64,000 nt of DNA from positions 48,327,013-48,391,012 of the forward strand of contig JAKTNV010000005.1 in assembly GCA_022747635.1 (NCBI GenBank), written 5' to 3'. The position numbers and the translations under genes are program-made. This document shows, piece after piece, positions 1 through 11,880 of this stretch. The stretch comes from Hetaerina americana. Its lineage: Eukaryota > Arthropoda > Insecta > Odonata > Calopterygidae. The notes under the pieces were generated by a model. That model was given only the letters and a program-made list of their open reading frames with translations. It was not told the origin of the DNA and did not search any database. Positions within the stretch are counted from its first letter, which is position 1, and every line of letters starts with the position of its first letter.

Positions 1-1300
1 TGTGTGTGATTTCGATATAGTGTTGGTGCCCATCGCTTCGTACTCTCCGTCATCTGCCGAGCGTGTCGCCACCGTCGCCCCTGGGAATCCAATGGCTCCC
101 CCATTCCACCTCTATTGGATATATCTTATGTATATTATTTTTACCTCTCTCTCTCCCGTCCCCTTGTCATCCTCTCTCTCTCTCGTGATGTCATTTTTTT
201 CGCGGCGCCCCTTTGTTCCGGTATATTATATTTAAGCATGAACCATTGCGACAACCCCGTCCCCTTTCTCGCTCGGTTTTAGAAAAAACCACGCAAAAAC
301 TTGCGTGGGAAAAAAACGAATGTGAAATTGGGAGAAAAGAGATTTTTAAAAACCAAGACCATTACTCTTGCGGCTGTGTTCACAAATATTTGAACAAGCT
401 AGGGTTGTTTTGTAAACGTTGTTAAATTTTTATATCCCACTGAATTTAAGAGAAATTACTTTCCGGGTAAAATGTATTCGTCTTTTGCCTCGTTAAATTT
501 GATTTCCGCGTACGGGAGCGTTGGATTACCAAATATTTTGACGGTAGACATGGGTAAAATCGAGAAAAGTGAGATATTTTTTATAAATTAGGGTGTCCTA
601 GTCTATGAACTCATGGCTTTTTTGGAATAAAATAATTACAATCGTGTTTAGGTTTTATTTATCCTAATCCATTGGAGGTAAAGTTAGAATATCTCGAACC
701 AGTTCCAAAATATTAGTCACTAATGTAGCAATATCCCGAGTAAAAATGATTTATTGGCATAATCCTAACGTGATTTAATACCACCCAGGGGAAAAATTAT
801 AGTTAAGTTTTAGTGTAAAAAGTAAAAAATTATACAATTATGGTATGCACCTACCTTTTAAAGAAACTTTGCAATCGAAGGAACAGTTGAACGCTTTACC
901 TTATCCAGCAATTATGAAAATAATCTTTTACACCTGTGTTAAAAATTTATGTCATGAGTTTAAAGGAACTTGTTACTGCTCGATAAATTCAAATCGTACA
1001 AATATCACGCTGTCCCATAGAGAATTATTCTATATACCGCGAGAATACTGCGAGAGCTTAACAGATATGTACTGTCAAACCCAGTGATATTAGGATTTCT
1101 TTAAATAATTACTAATTTAATGGTACTGAGTATCCCGAAAAATAATAGAATAAATCGCAAAATAATGATTTGGATAGCTTATTATCACCTATTACCCAAT
1201 GGCTGGTGACCTGACATCTCTTAATCTACTCTTACTCACTAGAAACTCTTCTTTGTGGCTATCACACTTAGGTATAAAGATAAAATTGGGCAACTACTTT
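1..1300. other. Noncoding DNA, no gene recognised
   Basis: The first 230 bases are moderately GC- and CT-rich, with CTCTCT runs. The rest is AT-rich with frequent stops in all frames. The short ORFs here (up to about 80 codons) have no recognisable motif. I see no repeat or RNA gene. Confidence 0.6.
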
Positions 1301-1387
1301 CTACATCTACATCTACTTAATACCCCGCAAGCCGCCGAAAGGGGGTGTGGCGGGGGGTTATAGGACACCACCCCTATTATACTTCCT
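1301..1387 (+). repeat. Dispersed-repeat fragment with CTACAT run and GC hairpin
   Basis: The segment starts with a CTACATCTACATCTAC run. It continues into a GC-rich block where GCCGCC (from 1331) can pair with GGCGG (from 1350), in otherwise AT-rich DNA. From memory, this layout (CTACAT run, then CCGCAAGCC, then GTGTGGCGG) resembles a LINE-associated dispersed repeat found in many arthropod genomes. The hairpin and run are visible; the family assignment is inference. Confidence 0.45.
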
Positions 1388-1940
1388 TATAACCTGTAAA
1401 ATAATTCTTAAGTGCAGAGGTCGATTTTTTTCCGTTAGCCAAATACTTTTCTAAAAATAAACAAAGGAGGAATATCAGGAAATACCTCATGTTGATATGT
1501 TCTCAAATTCTTTTCTATCTTTATTTTATTTATGGGTAAATGCGCGTATACATATTGTTAAGCGTGCCCACACCAGGTAACAATTTGAAGCACATAGCGA
1601 AAAGAAGGCGTTGAAGATTAACTTCATGAATACACAGAATCAATAAATATGGGAGGTTTTTAAAAACGTATAACCAAGGATAATCAGTGTCTGGTAACAT
1701 TTTGCAGAATTAACTATCAAATACATGTAATTTCTTTACGGAATATATTTAAGAAACATGTACATGAAACAATTATGTTAGATAAATTTTGAAGTGATAA
1801 GAAATAGGCATTGAAGCCTGATTCATAACAATAGTTAAGTGGCTAGTTTGTGTATTTTATATTCGTATTTTCTACGTTAAACAGTACCATACTTACTCGG
1901 GGACTATATTCCCAGATGGGTATGATCATTTTCTGTGACC
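1388..1940. other. AT-rich noncoding DNA
   Basis: Nothing recognisable was seen on either strand. Confidence 0.6.
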
Positions 1941-3450
1941 AAAGATGAGTGAAGAATGGCAAAATGCGATTGAGATAGAGGAAAGAATACGATGAGTAGG
2001 AAGAGGAGGAGTGGAAAAATAAATGGGGACCAGGGAGAAGTGGTGGAGCGGAGTAGCCTTGTCGTAATTCCGGGCGCAGTGGAGGGGGAGAAGAGCGGAA
2101 ACCGATGGACCCGAGAAAGGAGATAAATAAAAGAAGAGGGGCCGAGATACTCGCTTTGGACAGGGAGGTTATTTTGCGGCATCGATTAAGACATTCGCTA
2201 GTTTAAGCACCTCTCAATTGGTACATTAAACCGCTATATCATACGAGTAAGTTTAATAATAGGTAGGTATTTGGTACTAGCAAAATATTTTTTATAAAAC
2301 AAGTAATTGCCAAGTTTAAACTTACTATTGAAAAAGTGGTGATATCCCTCAATTAAACGAAATTAATGATCACACTTGTAATTTCAACCTTGATGGGTTC
2401 GAGTGATAGCAACGGTCACTTAATTCACCCGATTATTTATCATGGTGATTTCGTTATTTGTTATATTATTCGTACGGGAAAATAGTTCGCTCGAATGAGT
2501 GGATTGGCGGAGTAAGGAAACGAGAAAGATTTATTGACCAGTGAATTAGGGAGAATCCGAAGACCAAAGGGAGAGTTCCTGGGCGTAGAGGCCGTGTCGT
2601 AAATAACAAAAACAATGAAAAATCTTCCTGAGTCGCGGGCTTAACATTTCCGGCAAGTTGGTTCGTCCCCACCGACCCCCACTCCGGACGCTCCCCCAGT
2701 GAGAAGAAGACTCGAAGAGAAGTCATCACTTTCCCTCGCTCTAACCTATCGGTTCCTCCGGCCCCTCCCTCACTCTCTCCCGACTGTTTCCCCCTCCAAC
2801 CTTCCGGCACATCCTTTCTCTCGGACGGCATTCTATCGCCTATTCCTCCGATTTTTTCGAACCGCTCTCGGTCCGGCACTAAACCAGTTAACCCTCTCAA
2901 TCTCGTTCTCCACCTCCTTCACCAGGGCTTCCGCCCCTCCCTCCTCCGACCATTTTCCTCAACACACGCACACCCTTACCCTCTTTTCTGACCTCCTCCT
3001 TCCCAGGAAACACTTCACTGTCCCCCTTTTCGCCATCCATTTCTCCTTCCCCCTCCCTCCACACCCTTCCCTCTCTCTCTTGCCATTCCTTCGCTCCTTT
3101 CCTTTGCAATCCTCTGCCTGAAGTTTTATTTTTTTCACCCAGCTGACCCCCTTCACCGACCCTTCTTCCATAGTTCGACCGCGGGAGGACAGGGAGTCTT
3201 GAACCACACCTCTTGACACCAAGGTACGAGGGGGTAGACCCGGTGAGTGTGGAGAGAAAAAGGAGAGGAAAGAGAGCTGAGGGGGTCGTAATGGCGAAAT
3301 GGACTGGCGAGGGGAGGCGCGGGGGAGCAGGAGGTGGAGATAATAGAATAAGCGAGAAGTGCGACAGGGAAAGGGGAAATACATTAGACGCGCAAGGGTT
3401 GGAGAACGAAAGTCTGGCCAGCAGGGGAGAGGGGGAGTCAATGACTGTAG
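1941..3450. other. GC-rich island cluster with strand-switching purine/pyrimidine skew
   Basis: There is a purine-rich block at about 1950-2180. After an AT-rich gap come a pyrimidine-rich block at about 2690-3130 and a purine-rich block at about 3180-3440. CpGs are frequent compared with the flanks. Several long overlapping ORFs occur here on both strands, but their translations are low-complexity Ser/Pro/Leu/Arg. They are best explained by scarcity of stop codons in skewed, GC-rich sequence. A regulatory role is possible but unproven. Confidence 0.5.
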
Positions 3451-4122
3451 AGTTTCAAGGAAGAAAAACTATTCCAATCACGTCTGGAGAAAATTGCGGT
3501 ATTGATTCTACTTCACCATATAAGGGACTATGAGTTTTGGGGTCGGTTAAGTTATTTGCCGTTTTCATATACCTTACCAGATTTGGTTATAATGGCCAGG
3601 AATCAAATAACGTTATGCGTAAAATAATCAAGAAAACAAATTTACCGTGTTACGGACTTTCTGATAAAGTTAAACGATTAATGCAATTCCCTTGGAATCA
3701 ATCATTCTTAAAACAATAAAGGAGTTATGCCAATGTTAGCCATTGCTTATTGAAGAATACATGCCTATTTATTTAAAAAATAGTTTTAATGCTGTAAACG
3801 TAAAACGAATAACTTCCCGAGGGAGAATATTATTTTGCATATGTATATAAATATGATTGCATTTCATTGTAGTTATCAATCAATTAAATTTACAATAAAA
3901 ACAGTTTTTAATTAATTTAAGGTTAGCTCAAATAAAAGAAAAATCCATTCTTATTATCACATATATAAATTATGCCTGACGTTAATAGATCAGAATGTAT
4001 GTTAAGAAATACCGAAGAGAATATATACATACTGTACATAATATTACATGACATACTTTGAAATATAAATATTTCTATATATAACATTTATATATGTATA
4101 TAGAAAATATATAATAACTTAT

Positions 4123-4128
<6 letters not shown>
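3451..4128. other. AT-rich noncoding DNA
   Basis: No gene recognised. It becomes strongly AT-rich with ATATAT tracts toward 4100. Confidence 0.6.
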
Positions 4129-4168
<40 letters not shown>

Positions 4169-4179
4169 TATATATAGCG
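4129..4179. repeat. TA-rich microsatellite
   Basis: A nearly pure TA dinucleotide run, interrupted once by CACA, ends a few bases left of the foldback element that begins at 4183. Confidence 0.9.
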
Positions 4180-4182
4180 ATT

Positions 4183-4419
4183 GTACGGAAAAACTCATAC
4201 GAGCGGCACAATAATGGGCTGACACAACATAACACAAATAGAAAAGAATAGACACATATAAAAGAACACTTACACGGTAAATTGTTCGAGCTTTCGGCCC
4301 TCTCAGGGGCCTTCTTCAAGAGAGACTCAACTCTGTTCTTTTATATGTGTCTATTCTTTTCTATTTGTGTTATGTTGTGTCAGCCCATTATTGTGCCGCT
4401 CGTATGAGTTTTTCCGTAC
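4183..4419 (-). mobile_element. Perfect 85-bp inverted-repeat foldback with Penelope-like terminal core
   Basis: Arms 4183-4267 and 4335-4419 are perfect reverse complements (85 of 85) around a 67-base spacer. On the minus strand the spacer reads UUGAAGA, then GGCCC (4311-4307), a short loop, GGGCC (4300-4296), GAAA (4295-4292) and GCUC (4291-4288). Apart from a U for the first C, this resembles the conserved core of the minimal hammerhead motifs known from Penelope-like retroelement terminal repeats. No transposase or reverse transcriptase lies within it. A MITE-like DNA element is the alternative. The identical arms imply recent origin or gene conversion. Confidence 0.65.
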
Positions 4420-4615
4420 TTTCCGTGTATATATCCATGAATATATTTCAATATATCTATTTTTACATATTTTTATCTTTATAATCAATTTTACATAACA
4501 TATTTCGAGAATATCCTTTGCCTTTCCTCCTGCGATCCATCAATTTAATGAGCAAGTGGCAAAATGATGGTAAAAAAACAAATTAGAGTATTTGTGATCC
4601 CGGAATATAATTCCA
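4420..4615. other. AT-rich noncoding DNA
   Basis: Nothing recognised. Confidence 0.6.
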
Positions 4616-5165
4616 AACAAATGGTCATATTTCAAACATAAACGGGGAGAGAGTGGTGGTAGTAAGGCAAAAGCAGAAGACGCGGGTGAGTAATAGAATC
4701 GTGGGAAAACAATGGAAAGAGTAAAATAAATAAACACTGTGAGTAGAGTAATTTTTGTGGAGAAGTGCCCGACGCTGCGAGGCATACGGTTGAGGGAAGT
4801 GGTGGTAAAAAGACGAAAGGAGAAGGAGAAACGAGGGTGATTCGACCAATCAGTCCCCGCGCCCGTAACAACATAGAACTCCGGCCGCAGAGATTACAGT
4901 TACAGCGAGAGCGCATTAAGAGCACGCGATAAAACCTAACGAATCGGACGAGCGTGTTTAGGTACCGACCCATCTTCCATTCTCCCTCTCTCTTTCTCAC
5001 TATCACAACGCCTACCGGACTTTCTTACTACTTCACCTCCGCCCCTTTTTACGATCTTGTCTTCAACCTCTTTTCTATCTCTCTCTTTCTCTTGCTCTCT
5101 CCCTGCAGATCCTTATTCACATACCCATTCCTCAAATAGCTGCCATTCTCCATTCCACTTTTTTA
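4616..5165. other. Island: purine-rich half then pyrimidine-rich half
   Basis: About 4630-4850 is purine-rich on the plus strand. About 4850-4960 is CpG-containing mixed sequence. About 4965-5160 is pyrimidine-rich with CTCTCT runs. Minus-strand ORFs of 74-124 codons through the purine half are compositional and show no domain. A CTCTCCCTGCAG at about 5099-5110 resembles a splice acceptor, but no convincing exon follows. Confidence 0.45.
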
Positions 5166-5870
5166 ATCCTCGCTGACCCAGCTTTTAAATGGTACTTTTC
5201 AATTGCGTTCAACGTATGAATATGGCGTTTCCCCATTTCAAAATTTACAACATAATAATAAGCATGGAAATGAACACACTCTACGTTGAAAGCAAAAGTA
5301 GGCGAGAGTTTATTTCAGTTATTCATGAAAAACATTGGAAAAAAATGTGACGGGGTAGTTTATTTGTTTTAATTAAGTTTAGAGTATGATGACGTATATT
5401 TTAACGCTGAAAACACTCACTCGGAGAGTCTGAGACACCTGGTTTCCCGACCATAAGATTGCTCTCAAGACCACATTAAGCATGTCAGATGGCCTCATCC
5501 AAAATTATAGCAATATCATTCCCCCGAGTCATTGAAAAAAGTACGCTAAATTAACTCATTGTCAATTGCAGCTAAAGGAATATCCACCCGATTCTCATTG
5601 AATAAGCAGAAAAATAATTTGTTGGACATAATTATCCTCGCTTCGACAGGAAATAGGTTGATCGCGCTGGTCACACTCAGCTGAGTTTTACCACAGTGTT
5701 GAATGAAATTTTTAAAACTGTGTGTGGCATTTAGTCCAACACTGCATCATATAGTTCCATCATCGGCAGATCTCACCTAGAGGGTGGCAATTTCTCAATT
5801 TGCATTACTTCTTCCAACGAATGTATGTTTTAACTCTTCTTTTCCCACATTCCAACGATCCCAAACAACT
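5166..5870. other. AT-rich noncoding DNA
   Basis: Nothing recognised. Confidence 0.6.
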
Positions 5871-6370
5871 CTCGCCCACCAGTCGACCTCCTGATGCCTC
5901 CAGGCCTCTACGCTTTGTAAACCCGGGGGGAAAGGAAAGAGAGATCGTTCGGTAGGTGGGAGAGAAGTACACTGGGGGGGGGAGGAAGGTGGCAAAGGGG
6001 GCGAGGGAATGTAGGGATGGAATAGGAGGGAGGCATTAAGGCGAGGCGCCCTTAACCCCCATCCCAACGCGAGCCACCTTCCATAACCCCCTCCCTAGAA
6101 CACGTACCACTCCCCTCCCACCCTCCCCGTTCCCCCATGGGTTCCCTGCATGATCCCTGTAATATCCGCAGCATCCTCCGGCACCCTCCTCGTTCCCTCC
6201 CACACCCACATTTCCGCCCTTGTTGATGCATTGCTTTTGATTTCAAGCGGGTCCCTCCCCCTCCCTCGCGAACGTTCCCGTAGATGTTAATTTTTTCACC
6301 TCGAGCTTTCTTCTACACCGTATTCTCTCTCTATCTCATTTTCCTCTCTCTCTCTCCCAGTTATTTCGTT
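5871..6370. other. Island: purine-rich half then pyrimidine-rich half
   Basis: About 5925-6045 is G-rich purine sequence on the plus strand. About 6050-6360 is C-rich pyrimidine sequence ending in a CTCTCTCTCTCCCAG run. The switch falls near 6050. ORFs across it are low-complexity. Confidence 0.45.
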
Positions 6371-6854
6371 ATTGTTATTCCAGTCGACCTTTCTGAAACC
6401 GCGGTCGTTAAAAGAAGTGGACATAAAATACGAAATTAACTAATGCGGGCATATTAATGGCCAAGTAGCGAAAGAATTAGCAAGGTGTGGACGGAGGAGA
6501 GGTGTATCCAGTATGATCTACACTGACGTTCCTTCTCGGAAAACAAGACTGAATATTCCTTTCCCGTGCCTCCAGCATGAAATCGCCGCACAATTCTTTC
6601 ATGCGTAGTACGTTTGGGGCGAGGCATAAAATAAAACAACGGGGGTAGATAATGTGGAGTATGGAATTTGTTTAGGGCTTGTGGTGGAAACCGCGTTGGA
6701 AACTTTAGTAGTAACTTTTTATGAAAAATTTCATAAAGTGACCAAAAAAAGTAACGCAAACGGCATACAAATGCTTGTGCCTTCAAAGGGTTAAGGTGTA
6801 CTTCTAGTTAATATGAGGGAAACTCATTGAAAGTGAGCTCAAGTTTGCGGTAAA
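6371..6854. other. Noncoding DNA
   Basis: Nothing recognised. A minus-strand ORF of 110 codons at 6454-6786 has no recognisable motif. Confidence 0.5.
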
Positions 6855-6916
6855 ATGACTATCGAAAACAACACGCACTCACTATTGCGTTCAAGAGACA
6901 GTAATAGGAGTCCGAA
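6855..6916 (+). other. Weak candidate first coding exon
   Basis: An ATG in fair context (AAAATGA) opens 20 codons reading MTIENNTHSLLRSRDSNRSP and runs straight into a GTAAGT donor-like site at 6917. An in-frame stop lies just upstream at 6834. No partner exon was identified and the stretch is short enough to occur by chance. It is recorded only because ATG context and donor coincide. Confidence 0.15.
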
Positions 6917-7168
6917 GTAAGTTCTTCTTTTTTCCAATTATTTAACTCAGCCATTAAAATTCGTTTGTTACGCTGATTAAAAATGATATTAATTTTGATC
7001 ATTCATCTGCAATCAAATTATAAGTTTATAAGCCGTCATGTGATGAAATGTTTATACCCAATATGCATGTAAAGTGTTAAATAATTAATAAGTTCACTGT
7101 TGAATGATGTTTATGTTAAGCCTAGGAAACTATAGAAAAAATAATTATGACATCAGAATTACATATAT

Positions 7169-7171
<3 letters not shown>
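6917..7171. other. AT-rich noncoding DNA
   Basis: Nothing recognised. Confidence 0.6.

Positions 7172-7253
<82 letters not shown>
7172..7253. repeat. Pure (TA)n microsatellite, about 41 units
   Basis: An uninterrupted TA dinucleotide tract of about 82 bases. It is self-complementary, so it can extrude a cruciform, and it is probably highly polymorphic in length. Confidence 0.95.
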
Positions 7254-7256
<3 letters not shown>

Positions 7257-8234
7257 CAAACAGTTTAACAGTACAACGTATATTTAGACTCACTCCTTAG
7301 GCTTCCAATTAATAGAATTATCCAAGAAAGATTCCCATACATCATAATTAAAATGAGCATGTGGTCTAATACTCAAATTGCAACTATCAAAGTGGTGATA
7401 TCACAACACCAACTATGATAGTATGGAATGTAATTTTTATTTTTATAAAATATTTCAACTTAATTAACCTTGCCCTCAAGAACCTGACAAACTTCACTGT
7501 TCGTTCAAATAAATTATTAAAATACGGAGGTTTCCTTTACGTTGTGTATTGAAAACTAGTATTAATTAAGTCCTGAACTTGTAGCCTCAAAAAATTACGC
7601 TAACGTATGTGACTTTATCGCTTTTAGCAAATTGTGCACTGAATATTTACCAAGACGTATGAATCTAAAATATTCTTTTTAAATTAAGAAATGAGGGACC
7701 TACCACCACGTTGATTTGGGAAAAGCTTTGTTTCCTGCACAAATGCAAATGTTTTCCATTCAAAATTTTAATATTGTTTTAAATTTGTAATTTTCTCTAT
7801 TTTTTTTAGAAAAAATGAACGATAATTTACACTACTATATACTTCAATTAAAATAGAAATTATAACCCTGTCACAAAATGTTACTTGAAAATCAATGTAA
7901 CTAAACATCTTTCAACTAATTCCAACGAAAAGAAACTTTTTAATCGTATTTTCCAAATGTTACCTTTTTTATACTTAACTGCAATTAGCTATCTTGTTCA
8001 ATAATTTATGAGAACATCTGTTTTAATGATATGCTACTATATTATTTATGACATAATAATCGTTTGTCTCCATCAGTTAAGATGTCCGTTTCACCAGTGA
8101 TTACATCTATGAATTAAATAATGGTAAAAAGTAATCAATATTTATATCCAATAGCGCATTATCCTTAGCATTTGACTCAGTAAAGCTTGGGCCAATTGAA
8201 TTTATGTTTGGGAGAAATCCATAGGGTCCATGAA
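7254..8234. other. AT-rich noncoding DNA
   Basis: No gene or repeat recognised. Confidence 0.6.
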
Positions 8235-8366
8235 AACATGATATAGAACGTTTTCATTTGTGATGGAATGTTGAAAACTGTAAAAGAGGGGAGAAATTTA
8301 GGCAAGCGTTGGAGGGAAAGGAAATTGATAGACAAATTAAAAATAATAAATGGAGAGAGGAAGTAT
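8235..8366 (+). pseudogene. Fossil C-terminus of a LINE reverse transcriptase
   Basis: Reading from 8235 gives NMI, a stop (TAG at 8244), NVFICDGMLKTVKEGR, then NLGKRWRERKLIDKL, then KIINGERKY and a stop at 8367. This matches the region just after the RT domain of many arthropod non-LTR elements: roughly GHVLRHDGLLKTVIEG, then a Lys/Arg-rich GKR stretch, then a leucine-rich segment ending with a Gly-x-x-Ser/Lys-Tyr turn. The pattern is family knowledge recalled from memory. The in-frame stop and lack of upstream RT motifs mark it as an old fragment. A plus-strand ORF beginning at 8309 is in another frame and is probably spurious. Confidence 0.55.
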
Positions 8367-9520
8367 TGAAAACGTTGGTGTTTATAGATATTAATTGCGA
8401 TGTCAAATCTCAGGTCGTGTTATGTAAATACAGGCAAAGAAATGTATTGCTATACCGTTGTGACAATCAAACCTACAATAAACGGCAGGAAATTAGTATA
8501 AATAAACAAAAAGGCATAACATTATTTATTAATTGCTATACTTCACTGATATCTGATATTAAATCAATCCTTGCTGCAGGACAGATTCGTTGGCTATAAA
8601 TATTATAAGAATAAACCCCATAACTTTATTCTTTCCATTAGCTGTAGGCTACAATATGATATTTTTTCCTTTGATAATTCTCAAATACAATTGTATCCCG
8701 ATAGGAGGTGGTATCCCGAATAATTTTAACCTTACAATGACCGTGTTTTACTTAATCTGTTTGACCTAAGTAGAACCCCCATTTCTATCTCAAAAAAACA
8801 TTGCTAGGGCAAAATTAACTATTTTATAATAAGTGAGCTAATAAGAGTACATTAGCAGTGCATAAAGGTATCTTAATCACTTAAGCAGAGGCTATATCCA
8901 TTTTTTTAATTGTTTGCTTTAACCAAAAGTTTATTTCTCCAATTATGCATTATAAATAATTGATATACGTGGCCAAAAGGATTAAGGCCCAACATTATTA
9001 CCCATAGTTGTAAGAATTAGACAAAATTAGGTAATATAGAGCAGGTGATCAGGCATCCGCATCATGTTGATTTAACTTAAATAAATAAACTTGATACCAA
9101 TATAATTTTTATTCATTGTCGTTTTCATTTGTAAAAACTATTTGAACATAAAATGCAAAATAAAAAAAGTAAAATCCATAGTTCGAAGAGAACGAAAAAA
9201 TATTAAAACTTATTGAAAAAAAATTAATTTAAATAAATAATCATCTGAATATACATCAACGTATCCTAAGTGCTTACAGTTGCTCTTTGTTTGAAAGCAT
9301 TAGTTATATTCGAGTAAAATAAATTAAACTTATTACCGCGCATTAAATAAGTAGCTGAATTTCGTAATTACCTTCAGTTTTATCTAATTTGTGTATCTAT
9401 GTGAATCAAATTTTCACCAATATAAAAAACTAAAGACCCTGAATGAAGAATTCAAGTTGAAGACACTTAACGCCAAGTATTTATTGCCGCCCAATCCATT
9501 TTGAGTCGTTATTTCAACGC
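8367..9520. other. AT-rich noncoding DNA
   Basis: Nothing recognised. Confidence 0.6.
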
Positions 9521-9970
9521 GTTTCACCGACAGCTTGGGTAACACCGCCTCCGGGATATCAGCTAAAGGTTACGGCGCACGCACGGTTAAGCATTGTTTA
9601 TTGCTCGCGCTAATGGATCCAGAGAACTTGATGTTGAATGATATCGCGAGCGAATAGACCCATCGGCTGAAGAAAGAGAGCGAACGAGCGAGAGGAGGTG
9701 TTAGGGATGAAGAAGCTTGAAGGTGCGGCGTGAAAGGTCGGCGGGTGGGCTCTCATAATGGCGCCGCTGTGTGAGAGTGGGGGTGGGGGAGTGGGAGTTC
9801 GGAAACCAAATGAAATTGAAGGTGAGACATAGAGAGAGGGTGTGGGGATGATGGAGTGGTGAAGTGCAGGGATTGGCGAGTGAGGGAGGCGTCGAGGCGG
9901 GAAATTGTGGATAAACGACTTTATTTAGGGAGAGAATTCGAAACCTCTTGATCCCCTCATGCCCTTGAGC
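9521..9970. other. CpG-containing, purine-rich island
   Basis: About 9530-9680 is rich in CpG (many CGCG and GCGC). It grades into a GA/GT-rich purine block at about 9660-9930. The flanks are AT-rich. A minus-strand ORF of 96 codons through it is compositional. A regulatory element is possible. Confidence 0.4.
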
Positions 9971-10890
9971 TTTCTTTACGGAAACAAACATAAAACAAAA
10001 GTCGAATTACGGAAAATATATATACTCTGTTATTTTACCAAGCAGTCCTTGAGCATTTCACTGGGCTAATACCACCGGCTGTAACCGAATCTTACAAAAT
10101 AGTGCTCTCCTCAGTAAAACTCTTCATAAAGGGTTCCCTCAAATTTCTAATACTTTAATTAATAATTATAGGAATGCCCTTGTACCCTGACCCTTTTCCA
10201 ACGCGCACTTAACCGTTATTTTAAGAGGAAAGTATATTAATCTTATAGCACATAAATGTATCTTAATGTATAGTTTCATTCTCCTTAAAATGTGGATGAG
10301 GAAAGTTTTTGCTTGTTTTAATCCAATGGTCGCGGCAGGTCATAATTTTGAGAAGAATTTTTGAACAATTGAATTGTCACGAAAAATAATAGGTCCCTTT
10401 CAAATTAAGAACTAAGTCGGATGTATATATATTCGCATATTTTTCGTAAATAAATAAAATTATATATATACATATACATATATACACACACACGAAAGAT
10501 TTGTCTTGTTAAGTGACGCAGCAATATGGTGGAATGGATGTTATTCACTGTTCATATAAAAACTTGATTAAAAAAAAAGAAAATCAAGAAAGAAGTGGGG
10601 GAAAGGTTGCCTAATAAAAAAGGAAAAAAGCTATCCAATTAGAAGATTAGATCTTCAAACATGTCATTAAAATATTTACTAATTTTTGGGACATGTTTAC
10701 ATTGATATCGGTGGAGATATGAAATAACATTAGGGTATGATAGTGCAAGGGGTGAACTTAGTGGACAGAGGGATGGAGGCGATTATCGCTTGATAGGATG
10801 CGAATTGTGATAGGTTATTTGATGAGAAGAGACAGGCAAGAGGTGTAGATCGGAACACATATCAATGATCCGCAATGGAAATTAGAGGAA
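9971..10890. other. AT-rich noncoding DNA with short TA/CA tract
   Basis: A TATATACATATACA to CACACA tract lies at about 10460-10493. Nothing else recognised. Confidence 0.6.
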
Positions 10891-11880
10891 AAGAGAGAGA
10901 GAGAGAAATGAATACGTGTGTCCAAGTGTGAGTATGGTCATCTTCTGCATCATCTCCCTTTGAAACCACACAAGGTCGTGTGTAAGCTGTCATCACCCAC
11001 GTACTCACCCTCTCCCCCCGCCCCATACTCCCGCAGCGAGGATTTAACTCCTCCCCTAAGTATGCTCAACGGAAGCAGTTAATACGTTACGTGGGCGCAG
11101 TCTTTGGCACCATTTTCTCCTAATGGAGACTAATTCTGACAAAACGTCCCCTTCCTCCGCTCCCCCCTCCCCTTTCAAGCCCTGCTCCCCCTCTCGTGGT
11201 TCCGATGCGGTCAAAAGCAAATCCCTCCCGATCCCCTCCCTCACACCATCATGCCCCCCCCGCACCAAGCCCCACAAATTCCACTCCATCATCACATCCC
11301 CTTCTACCGACCGACTCTTATCGACTGCCCCTTTCCGCACCCTTTTCGCGTCCCTCAACCCCCGGCAAAGCCCCCTCTCTCCCCTCCGAACACTTCAGGG
11401 ACGCCCAGAGGACGGGCTCGCGATGACGCGATTTCATCATCCCCGACCACCCAATCCCCACGCGCCCCCTTGCCGTCGCCTCTCTAATTAGCCTCCAGGA
11501 GGAACCCCTCGTCCTCTCTCCTGCTCCGCGCTGCGAGGACCCCACACCACACATTACGTCCCCGGATAAATTCCGCGACGCTGGATCCACAAATCGTTCG
11601 ACAAAACTTTCTTTAATTGGAAGTCGCGTTTAGGGTTTTTTTTTAATTTTTCGAAACGTCTCGGCGTCATAACGAGGGTCTGGTTGTTTGTTCGATGGTA
11701 TGCCCCGGACGTCGCTGACGAGGCGATACATGGCTGGTCGATGGGGTGCCGGTAACGCGGGTCTTTGTCGTTGCTAATTTTTCGACGGGGAAAAAATGTG
11801 AGGGTTGAATTTATGTGGCGAGATTTTTCCGTCGATCTATGAAGCCGCATGACATACTTTACTTTCTCCACCATTCCCAA
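10891..11880. other. GC-rich island, mostly pyrimidine-rich
   Basis: A GAGAGAGA tract at about 10890-10910 is followed by a long C-rich block at about 10980-11560. A CpG-containing stretch follows to about 11880. Overlapping ORFs of 76-122 codons on both strands are Ser/Pro-rich low-complexity readings, and no single frame is favoured. Confidence 0.45.

Noticed and set aside
2466..3441. ORFs of 106-160 codons on both strands
   Set aside because: The same compositional effect in a skewed island; the overlapping frames are mutually exclusive.
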